From Phycisphaeraceae bacterium (GTDB lineage Bacteria > Planctomycetota > Phycisphaerae > Phycisphaerales > UBA1924), in the NCBI GenBank assembly GCA_009827205.1, contig WUAK01000209.1, forward strand, positions 1 to 5,341: a stretch of 5,341 nucleotides of DNA. The letters run 5' to 3'. Position 1 is the first letter of the stretch. The number at the start of each line of letters is the position of its first letter. The notes below the pieces were generated by a model. It was not told where the DNA came from, made no database searches, and worked only from the letters and a program-made list of their open reading frames with translations. Shown here piece by piece: positions 1 to 4,827 of this stretch. The translations under genes were made by a program, and so were the position numbers.

Positions 1-122
1 GCGCTCTGCTGCTTGGGTTCGTCGTCGCCGTGGAGGCGCTTCTCGCGAGCCTGATCGATGGAGCGGTCGAGGCGCCCAAGTATTGAGCGGACCTGGTCAA
101 AGGTGTGTTGTGACGTCGTCAT
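1..122 (-). CDS. Unrecognised hydrophilic protein, N-terminal part only (runs off left edge)
   Basis: Reading leftwards from an ATG at 122, the frame stays open for 40 codons to the window edge. It begins MTTSQHTFDQVRSILGRLDR and continues with a charged, probably helical stretch rich in D, R, E, K and Q. A GGAG Shine-Dalgarno sequence lies at 132-135, nine bases before the ATG, and third codon positions are mostly G or C, like the rest of the window. An in-frame ATG at 137 would add five residues, but its only purine-rich sequence (AGCAGG) sits about two bases away, so 122 is preferred. I do not recognise the family and propose no function. The gene is divergent from the one at 282 and shares the 123-281 intergenic region with it. 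The opposite strand is also open from 3 to 86 (hydrophobic), which is the main competing reading. Confidence 0.6.
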   Translation of the reverse strand, partial: MTTSQHTFDQVRSILGRLDRSIDQAREKRLHGDDEPKQQS

Positions 123-281
123 AGCAAACTGCTCCATTACCTGCTGGCGTATCGGCGCAAAACCGCGTCGGATTCGGGGTTCCGGTCACGCAGGTGGGGT
201 CGGCGCTTGAAAGCGTGACGGTTGTGCGGGCTGGGTACGTCCGCATGGGGTTTCCACTACGACGATGCCCTAGAATCCGGC
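123..281. promoter_or_regulatory. Divergent intergenic region between the left-edge gene and the 282 gene
   Basis: These 159 bases separate two gene starts pointing away from each other, so promoters for both should lie here. For the rightward gene, a TAGAAT hexamer (271-276) resembles a sigma-70 -10 box, matching TATAAT at five of six positions. It ends five bases before the ATG at 282, which would give an almost leaderless transcript. I see no convincing -35 element at the usual distance. A small inverted repeat, ATGCC/GGCAT (265-269 and 279-283), brackets the hexamer but is short enough to be chance. For the leftward gene only the GGAG ribosome binding site (132-135) is clear. Confidence 0.35.
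182..221. repeat. Inverted repeat in divergent intergenic region
   Basis: GTCACGC at 185-191 is perfectly complementary to GCGTGAC at 213-219, with 21 bases between them. Two further C-G pairs can form outside (182-183 with 220-221) if G184 is bulged. The position between two divergent genes would suit an operator, but a seven-base match at this spacing in GC-rich DNA could easily be chance. Confidence 0.25.
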
Positions 282-1010
282 ATGGACGCACAGCCCACGC
301 CCGAGCAGAACCCGAGGCCCAGGCGAGACCTGCCCACCAGCGCCAGCGCGCTGCAAGCCCCGCGAGCGGTCCCCGCGGCCAACGGCACGACCCGCCGATC
401 CACCGGCGAGCTCCGAGAACTCTTCTGGCAGAACGTGATCCAGGAGATGCTGACGTCTCTCTCGATGCTCAGCATGCAGATCGAGGCGCGAAAGTCCGCC
501 CAGAGGCGGAACCCAGGGACGATCATCATCGACACGCCCGGCGGGACCATCACAAGCGAGCCCCAAGACGAAGCCGAGGAAAACGAGGTCTCTGAGGAGG
601 CCCTCTTCGACGGCAGGCTCGCGGTGATCACGACGCAGGGAACCAGGATTCCCATTGCTGAGGTCCACCCGCTCTTCGCGTGCGGCGTGGCGAGCGACAA
701 CGGTGACCGGGCCCTCTCAAATGCCGTCGAATGCACGGTTTTCCAGATCAGCACGCCCCCGGGCGAGGTCTACACCCTGCCGCTGTCAGAGATCCGCGGC
801 TTCCACTCGCTGTCACCGGAGCTTGTCCAGAGGATGCAGGCCCAGGCCGAGGCGCAGATGCAATTCGCAAGGCGTGCAGAGGGCGAGACTGACCAGCCAT
901 TCGGATTCGCGGCGTTCACATCGCTCTCCCGCAACGAGCGTGAGGAGAACGAGCCCCCGAGTTCGGATGGGCTCTACGAGCCGACACAGACGTCGGGCAA
1001 CAATTCCTGA
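282..1010 (+). CDS. Unrecognised 242-residue protein with Pro-rich N-terminus and acidic linker
   Basis: I do not recognise this family. Residues 1-40 are rich in Pro, Ala and Arg and probably disordered. Residues 41-75 look like an amphipathic helix (ELRELFWQNVIQEMLTSLSM). Then come a short Ile/Gly/Thr segment, an acidic linker at about 93-107, and a likely beta-rich globular part at about 108-178 with hydrophobic strands around LAVITT, CTVFQIS and VYTLPL. A Gln/Ala-rich helix (about 180-198) and a polar tail follow. There is no signal peptide or membrane segment, so it is probably cytosolic. The two cysteines (134, 151) show no cluster motif. The ATG at 282 was chosen because the residues after it fit a cytosolic start; a TTG at 222 in the same frame would add 20 residues. 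No Shine-Dalgarno sequence is visible. The radical SAM gene follows in the same direction after 54 bases, but the inverted repeat and promoter-like elements between them leave co-transcription uncertain. Confidence 0.75.
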   Translation: MDAQPTPEQNPRPRRDLPTSASALQAPRAVPAANGTTRRSTGELRELFWQNVIQEMLTSLSMLSMQIEARKSAQRRNPGTIIIDTPGGTITSEPQDEAEENEVSEEALFDGRLAVITTQGTRIPIAEVHPLFACGVASDNGDRALSNAVECTVFQISTPPGEVYTLPLSEIRGFHSLSPELVQRMQAQAEAQMQFARRAEGETDQPFGFAAFTSLSRNEREENEPPSSDGLYEPTQTSGNNS

Positions 1011-1063
1011 CACAATCCGAACATTGATATTGACGCCGCGCTGTTTGTTCGTATTGTGTTCAG
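1007..1063. repeat. Long inverted repeat between the 282 gene stop and the radical SAM gene start
   Basis: CACAATCCGAACA (1011-1023) pairs with TGTTCGTATTGTG (1046-1058) at 12 of 13 positions; the one mismatch is C1017 against T1052. With T1059 bulged, CTGA (1007-1010) also pairs with TCAG (1060-1063), giving arms of about 17 bases around a 22-base centre. The left arm contains the TGA stop codon at 1008-1010, and the right arm ends one base before the ATG at 1065. The right arm also contains the likely -10 hexamer, and the centre holds the likely -35. It could be a two-half-site operator, or, in read-through RNA, a hairpin covering the start of the radical SAM message. No U-tract follows, so a terminator is unlikely. 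Confidence 0.7.
1030..1057 (+). promoter_or_regulatory. Candidate sigma-70 promoter for the radical SAM gene, near-leaderless
   Basis: TTGACG (1030-1035) matches the -35 consensus at five of six positions. After 16 bases comes TATTGT (1052-1057), which matches the -10 consensus at four of six. Transcription would start close to 1064-1065, directly at the ATG, which fits the absence of a Shine-Dalgarno sequence. The -10 lies in the right arm of the 1007-1063 inverted repeat, so a protein bound there could block or aid polymerase. This is inferred from sequence alone. Confidence 0.4.
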
Positions 1064-1064
1064 A

Positions 1065-2228
1065 ATGGACACTGAGGACTACGACTACCGCGATGCGCTG
1101 CCGAGAGGCCCCGCGCACAGACGTGGCGCGGGGCTCAACCCGGGCAACCGGTTCGAGGACATACGGCTCCACGTGCTGGGCGAGGAGCTCGATCGGCAGA
1201 TGGTCGAGCACGAGGACGAGGGGGGCGGGAAGATCCGCGTCGAGCGTCAGGTCTTCAACGACCGCACGAAGACGATCATCAACAAGGTCGCGCGCACGTC
1301 AGATGTGCCCTTCGACTGGACGGTAAACCCCTACCGCGGCTGCGAGCACGGGTGCATCTACTGCTTTGCGCGCCCGTTCCACGAGTACCTCGGATTCAGC
1401 GTCGGGCTCGACTTCGAGACGAAGCTGGTCGCCAAACCCAAGGCAGCGGAGCTCTTGAAGAAGGAGCTCGCGTCGCCCAGTTGGAAGCCAGAGCCGATCG
1501 TGATGTCTGCGAGCACCGACGTGTACCAGCCGATCGAGCACAAGCTCGGCATCGCGCGCCAGTGTCTGGAGGTGATGGCCGACTGTTACCAGCCGGTCTC
1601 GACGATGACCAAGAGCGCGCTCGTGCTGCGCGACGCGGATCTCTGGGCGAAGCTGGCGGACAAGAACGCGGGGCGTGTGACGGTCACGATCGTGACACTC
1701 GACCACGAGCTTGCGCAGAAACTCGAGCCTCGGGCGACCTCGCCCGCTGGTCGGCTCCGGATCATCCGTGAGCTGACGGGCGCGGGCGTTCCTGTGACGG
1801 TGAATGTCGCGCCTGTGATCCCGGGTCTGACCGATTCGGAGATGCCTCGGATACTCGAAGCCGTGCGTGACGCTGGCGCGAGGCGCGCCGCGTGGGTGAT
1901 GCTGAGGCTCCCGTACCAGGTCAAGGATCTGTTCCTCGACTGGCTTGAGCGCAGCGTGCACCCCTCACGCGCGAAGAAGGTCGAGTCGCTCATGCGTCAG
2001 GCGCGGGGCGGCAAGCTCTACAACGCGAACAAAGACCGGGGCCGGGGCGGAGGGGCGCACGCCAAACAGATTGCGCAGAACTTCGATGTGTTCACCCGCA
2101 AATACGGGCTGAACCGGAACATCAAACCCCTGACGGGCGTGCACTTCACGCGGCCCGATCTGTCGGGGCAGATGGGGCTCTTCGCCCCGGACGGCACGGG
2201 GGATCAAGCTCGCGGTCAGTTGTTTTAA
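1065..2228 (+). CDS. PA0069-family radical SAM protein (COG1533, SplB-like)
   Basis: This 387-residue protein is a radical S-adenosylmethionine enzyme. Its cluster motif is CEHGCIYC, with C93, C97 and C100 arranged CxxxCxxC to hold a [4Fe-4S] cluster that would cleave SAM reductively. Family signatures follow in order: RGAGLNPGNRFE (20-31), NPYRGCEHG (88-96), STDVYQPIEHK (150-160), MTKSALVLRD (181-190), APVIPGLTDSEM (249-260), and a C-terminal block with AHAKQIAQNF (331-340). These match the PA0069 subfamily, which is related to spore photoproduct lyase but has no established substrate, so DNA repair should not be assumed. There is no signal peptide, so it should be cytosolic. The ATG at 1065 was chosen over an in-frame GTG at 1056, which lies inside the inverted repeat and adds only three residues. 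No Shine-Dalgarno sequence is visible. It converges on the oxidoreductase gene with a 16-base gap and no hairpin between them, so the two transcripts probably overlap. Confidence 0.95.
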   Translation: MDTEDYDYRDALPRGPAHRRGAGLNPGNRFEDIRLHVLGEELDRQMVEHEDEGGGKIRVERQVFNDRTKTIINKVARTSDVPFDWTVNPYRGCEHGCIYCFARPFHEYLGFSVGLDFETKLVAKPKAAELLKKELASPSWKPEPIVMSASTDVYQPIEHKLGIARQCLEVMADCYQPVSTMTKSALVLRDADLWAKLADKNAGRVTVTIVTLDHELAQKLEPRATSPAGRLRIIRELTGAGVPVTVNVAPVIPGLTDSEMPRILEAVRDAGARRAAWVMLRLPYQVKDLFLDWLERSVHPSRAKKVESLMRQARGGKLYNANKDRGRGGGAHAKQIAQNFDVFTRKYGLNRNIKPLTGVHFTRPDLSGQMGLFAPDGTGDQARGQLF

Positions 2229-2244
2229 GCGTGAACACTCGCAC

Positions 2245-3231
2245 TCAATGGTCGATCACGACCTTGCCCATGGCCTGCCCGCTCTCGAGCCTTGCGTGAG
2301 CCAGCCCTGTCTGCTCGAGTGAGAAGTTGGATTCATCGAGGACGGGCTTGAGGCCTCCGGCATCGACGATGGACGCGAGTTTGCGCAGGATCTCGCCGTG
2401 CTCTTCACGCTTGTGGTTGTGCAGCATGGGGATCAGCATGAACACGACATGCAGAGAGAGCCCCTTGAAGTGCGCAACCGAGAGATCGATCTCACAGAGC
2501 GAGACGGTTGTTGCGATCTGTGCGTTCAGTGCCGCCGCTTCAAACGAGTTGAGCATATTCAGGCCGCCGACCGAGTCATAGATCAGATCGAAGCCGGCGC
2601 CACCCGTGTGTTTTGTGACGTACTGGTCGACGGTTTCGGACTTGTAGTTGATTGGTATCGCGCCGAGCTGTTCGATCAGCGAAGTCTGCTTGTCGCCCCC
2701 GCCGGTCGAGTAGACATCAGCGCCGAAGTGCACGGCGAGTTGGAGCGCGACATGCCCCACGCCGCCCGACCCGCCGTGGACGAGGACCTTTTGGCCCTCA
2801 GCAATGCCCGCACGGATCAGTCCTTCGTAAGCGGTAATGCCGACGAGAGGCAGAGACGCGGCTTCGCGCATGGAGAGCGACTTGGGTTTGTGTGCCAGCA
2901 GCTTCGCGTCGGCGGAGATGTACTCGGCCAGCGTGCCGGGCAGGTCGGCGAGGCCACCCGCGCACCCGTAGACCTCGTCGCCCGGGGCAAACCCGGCCAC
3001 GCCTTCACCGACGGCTTCGACCGTCCCGGCGAGATCCATCCCAAGAAGCGCCGGCGCTTCGGGCGAGAGCGGCAGGTCTCTGCCCATCTTGCGGATCATC
3101 GTGTCGACCGTGTTGACGCTCGACGCCTCGATCCTGACCAGAATCTGATCTGGTTTGGGCTTTGGTGTCGGCAGATCAGCGGGTTCGAAGACGGCGTCTG
3201 CACCGAACGAGTGAACTACCATGGCTTTCAT
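2245..3231 (-). CDS. Quinone-oxidoreductase-like NAD(P)H-dependent dehydrogenase (MDR superfamily, zinc-free type)
   Basis: This 328-residue protein has the full length and layout of zinc-independent medium-chain reductases. It has a GroES-like substrate domain (about 1-120, with SSVNTVDTMIR at 38-47), then a Rossmann domain whose nucleotide loop reads VHGGSGGVGH (151-160), and it ends with the typical AHARLESGQAMGKVVI (311-326). The zinc-binding GHE motif of alcohol dehydrogenases is replaced by LGMDLAG (63-69), and the four-cysteine structural zinc loop is absent, so a quinone or enone reductase is more likely than an alcohol dehydrogenase. Automatic pipelines may still call it zinc-dependent. 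It is probably cytosolic. AGGA (3239-3242) lies seven bases before the ATG and is a good ribosome binding site. The gene starts 16 bases after the cupin stop codon on the same strand, so the two form an operon, presumably read from the promoter next to the HxlR gene. The physiological substrate cannot be told from sequence. Confidence 0.92.
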   Translation of the reverse strand: MKAMVVHSFGADAVFEPADLPTPKPKPDQILVRIEASSVNTVDTMIRKMGRDLPLSPEAPALLGMDLAGTVEAVGEGVAGFAPGDEVYGCAGGLADLPGTLAEYISADAKLLAHKPKSLSMREAASLPLVGITAYEGLIRAGIAEGQKVLVHGGSGGVGHVALQLAVHFGADVYSTGGGDKQTSLIEQLGAIPINYKSETVDQYVTKHTGGAGFDLIYDSVGGLNMLNSFEAAALNAQIATTVSLCEIDLSVAHFKGLSLHVVFMLIPMLHNHKREEHGEILRKLASIVDAGGLKPVLDESNFSLEQTGLAHARLESGQAMGKVVIDH

Positions 3232-3247
3232 ATTCTTTTCCTATGCA

Positions 3248-4183
3248 TTATCTGGAATTATTATTTTCTACAGGGGATGCCGAGACTCGAAGCGGACCAT
3301 GACTACGCAAGTAGATCCATGATCTGTCATTGGTTGAAACATGTATCGAGCATCCCGATTCGTCAATCGAACCGATGTACGATCCTGGATTCAGCGGTAC
3401 TGCGACGCCTGCCCCGTTTTGCTGAATGTGGATTTGCCCCTTGACCACAACGGCGCGGAGAGCCGGCGAATCGCTCTCCAGCACGCAGTCGTAGTTGGCT
3501 GGGATTTCAACGAGCAACGCGCTGGCGTCGGTATCCTGCGGATCTCCCCAGAGAAAGGTAATCTTTGGTCCCGTAGCAGGGTCGACATCGTCGGGTAGAC
3601 GAAGCATGTTGGCTGATGAAGCATCAAGCCAGACGAGGTTTTCCGTGTGGATGTTGATCGCACGTTCGCCGTTATCTGAGGCTTCCTCGGGCGGCATCAC
3701 GAGATACGGGCCATACTCGATCTCGATGTAGGCGAGTCGGCCCTCACCTTTCGCTGAGGTGATGTGTACTTCTCCCGCGGGCTGGGTCCAGTACGACCCC
3801 GGTTGCATCCAGGACTCCGCGGCTTGTGGGTCATCATTGTGAATGAGCCCTTCAATCACGATGCCGCGGTATGTCGTGTTGTGGATGTGGGGAGGCGATG
3901 AGAAATCCTCAGAGAACTTGACGAGAAAACCTGTGGCGTCTGCCCCAGTGCGATCTCCCCACAGATCAGCAGCTCGCGGGCCGGCAGAACCTCTCGCCGG
4001 GTTGAGTGCGCCCCACGGAACATCTGATGCAGAGACAATCTCGATGCTGCTGGCCTGAGCCGATTGGCGTGGATCAGACGCCAATCGATCTGTTCCCGCT
4101 CTGCAGGCGACGAGATTGAAGCCCACGCCGCAGACCAGTCCGAGTCGCAGGATAGCCTTCCCAGATACGGTCAGCTTGGTCAT
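3248..4183 (-). CDS. DUF4437 bicupin lipoprotein
   Basis: This 311-residue protein is exported. It has a basic start, a hydrophobic stretch (about 10-26) and a lipobox LVAC, with C27 as the predicted lipidation site. The mature part holds two cupin domains. Domain 1 (about 54-162) carries the DUF4437 signatures WGALNPARG (57-65), LWGDRTG (74-80), PPHIHN (97-102) and GEVH (137-140); H99, H101 and H140 are the likely metal ligands. Domain 2 (about 190-300) repeats the pattern 137-138 residues later, with LWGD (211-214), KGQIH (248-252), PGSY (266-269) and HGP (295-297). At the ligand positions it has E236, D238 and C278. DUF4437 is a ChrR-like cupin family without a settled activity. The start at 4183 follows an AAAGGAG sequence eight bases upstream and gives a proper signal peptide; an in-frame start at 4267 would place 28 unlikely residues before it. 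The last ~120 bases are only about 43% GC. It is first in an operon with the oxidoreductase and divergent from the HxlR gene. Confidence 0.9.
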   Translation of the reverse strand: MTKLTVSGKAILRLGLVCGVGFNLVACRAGTDRLASDPRQSAQASSIEIVSASDVPWGALNPARGSAGPRAADLWGDRTGADATGFLVKFSEDFSSPPHIHNTTYRGIVIEGLIHNDDPQAAESWMQPGSYWTQPAGEVHITSAKGEGRLAYIEIEYGPYLVMPPEEASDNGERAINIHTENLVWLDASSANMLRLPDDVDPATGPKITFLWGDPQDTDASALLVEIPANYDCVLESDSPALRAVVVKGQIHIQQNGAGVAVPLNPGSYIGSIDESGCSIHVSTNDRSWIYLRSHGPLRVSASPVENNNSR

Positions 4184-4306
4184 CAGAGGCGCTCCTTTGT
4201 TTCGTTTGCAGGTTGGGTCGATTCGTGGGCACCGTACGGCTATGCTGAGACTTCGACAAGTACCCACAAAAATGTAAGTAAGCAGTTTTTTGCTCGGACG
4301 AAACAG
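4184..4306. promoter_or_regulatory. Divergent control region between cupin operon and HxlR gene
   Basis: This 123-base region must drive both the leftward cupin-oxidoreductase operon and the rightward regulator. Next to the cupin gene lies a strong ribosome binding site, AAAGGAG read on the minus strand at 4192-4198. For the leftward operon, TTGTCG followed after 17 bases by TACGGT is a weak promoter candidate (about 4234-4258). For the regulator, TCGACA (4253-4258) matches the -35 consensus at five of six positions, but the -10 is poor. The two candidate -35 elements overlap and sit beside the palindrome at 4260-4281, so one bound dimer could affect both promoters. The regulator has only a weak GGA (4296-4298) before its ATG. 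Confidence 0.5.
4260..4281. promoter_or_regulatory. Candidate HxlR operator, imperfect palindrome
   Basis: GTACCCACA (4260-4268) and TGTAAGTAA (4273-4281) form an inverted repeat around AAAA, with six of nine positions complementary. The better half-site reads TTACTTACA on the minus strand. The layout, two short arms containing TAC/GTA with an A/T centre, resembles operators of DUF24 regulators such as YodB. The site lies 25 bases before the regulator's ATG, within the shared promoter region, which fits autoregulation and control of the cupin operon. Binding is inferred. Confidence 0.4.
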
Positions 4307-4684
4307 ATGGCGCGGAACTACAACTGGAAAACAGGCTGTGATGTTGAGGCCACGCTAAGCGTGATCGGCGGGCGCTGGAAGCCCATTCTGGTGTGCCACT
4401 TGCTCTCGGGGCGCAAGCGATTTGGTGAACTGAAACGCCTAACACCCAACGCGACCGAGCGGATGATCACGCTTCAGCTCCGCGAACTGGAGGCAGATGG
4501 GGTGATCTCGCGTCACGTGTTCGCTGAGGTGCCACCCCGAGTCGAATACGCGATCACAGACTTTGGTCGATCGCTCGAGCCAGTGCTCGAATCCATGCAG
4601 AGTTGGGGCCGAAGCTTTAAAGCGCGACGGCTCGATGAGGAATCCGAAGTCCTCGCCTGCTCGCAGGTCGAGCAAGTCGAGTGA
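4307..4684 (+). CDS. HxlR/DUF24-family winged-helix transcriptional regulator
   Basis: This 125-residue protein spans the whole HxlR domain. The diagnostic N-terminal block reads GCDVEATLSVIGGRWKPIL (10-28), followed by the helix-turn-helix region (about 36-64, ending LQLRELEADGVI) and the wing with VPPRVEYAITDFG (75-87). HxlR proteins bind DNA as dimers. Several, including YodB and QorR, sense quinones, diamide or other thiol-reactive compounds through a conserved N-terminal cysteine; C11 occupies that place here. A second cysteine, C30, lies in the helix after it, and C118 in the tail. The ATG at 4307 was chosen because homology begins right after it. The frame is open upstream to 4064, but that stretch overlaps the cupin gene's 5' end and shared promoter and looks noncoding. 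The divergent position implies that it controls the cupin-oxidoreductase operon and itself. The inducer is not visible in the sequence. Confidence 0.92.
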   Translation: MARNYNWKTGCDVEATLSVIGGRWKPILVCHLLSGRKRFGELKRLTPNATERMITLQLRELEADGVISRHVFAEVPPRVEYAITDFGRSLEPVLESMQSWGRSFKARRLDEESEVLACSQVEQVE

Positions 4685-4750
4685 AGTTGATGTCTACGGC
4701 GGCCCAGTGAAAATATGGGTCGAAAGGTCTTTTTGTATGGGAATGCGGCC

Positions 4751-4776
4751 CTTGAAGCGGCGGTTGAACGCTCAAG
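4751..4776. repeat. Hairpin-forming repeat downstream of the HxlR gene
   Basis: CTTGAAGCG (4751-4759) pairs with CGCTCAAG (4769-4776), forming eight pairs with one bulged A around a nine-base loop. It lies 66 bases after the regulator's stop. No T-run follows, so it is not a standard intrinsic terminator. Its right arm and loop overlap the candidate -35 of the glycosyltransferase gene. Confidence 0.3.
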
Positions 4777-4791
4777 TGAGGCGCTCATAGT
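4764..4791 (+). promoter_or_regulatory. Candidate promoter for the glycosyltransferase gene
   Basis: TTGAAC (4764-4769) and CATAGT (4786-4791) are 16 bases apart, each matching the sigma-70 consensus at four of six positions. Transcription would begin near 4798, leaving a leader of about 30 bases. That leader contains a small GCCC/GGGC hairpin (4802-4814) and then the GGAG ribosome binding site (4817-4820). The 143-base gap from the regulator suggests a separate transcription unit. Confidence 0.3.
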
Positions 4792-4827
4792 AAGTTTGTT
4801 AGCCCTTTGCGGGCCCGGAGTGAGACG

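Noticed and set aside
3..86. Open plus-strand frame at the left edge ending in TGA, coding for a hydrophobic tail (ALLLGFVVAVEALLASLIDG)
   Set aside because: The minus-strand reading of the same bases has a proper ATG, a GGAG ribosome binding site and coding-like third positions, so it explains the sequence better. A membrane-protein C-terminus here cannot be fully excluded without sequence to the left.
1299..1993. Long minus-strand frames inside the radical SAM gene
   Set aside because: They are antisense shadows of a well-conserved gene and show no domain, start signal or conserved motif.
2229..2244. Bidirectional terminator between the convergent radical SAM and oxidoreductase genes
   Set aside because: Only 16 bases are available, and they and their flanks form no stem longer than three consecutive pairs and no T-run.
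2398..3444. Long open plus-strand frame (about 348 codons) antisense to the oxidoreductase gene
   Set aside because: It lies opposite a clear MDR enzyme, runs on into the cupin gene, has no recognisable domain and no ribosome binding site; it is a by-product of GC-rich codon bias.
4184..4267. 28-residue N-terminal extension of the cupin from a start at 4267
   Set aside because: It would bury the lipoprotein signal peptide behind a Cys/Arg-rich stretch, and the 4183 start has an excellent AAAGGAG ribosome binding site.
4064..4306. 81-codon N-terminal extension of the HxlR regulator
   Set aside because: HxlR homology begins just after the ATG at 4307, and the extension would overlap the cupin signal-peptide coding region and the shared promoter; its composition is not protein-like.
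4802..4814. GCCC/GGGC hairpin before the glycosyltransferase as a riboswitch or terminator
   Set aside because: A four-pair stem with no T-run is too small to support either; GGAG just after it is simply the ribosome binding site.
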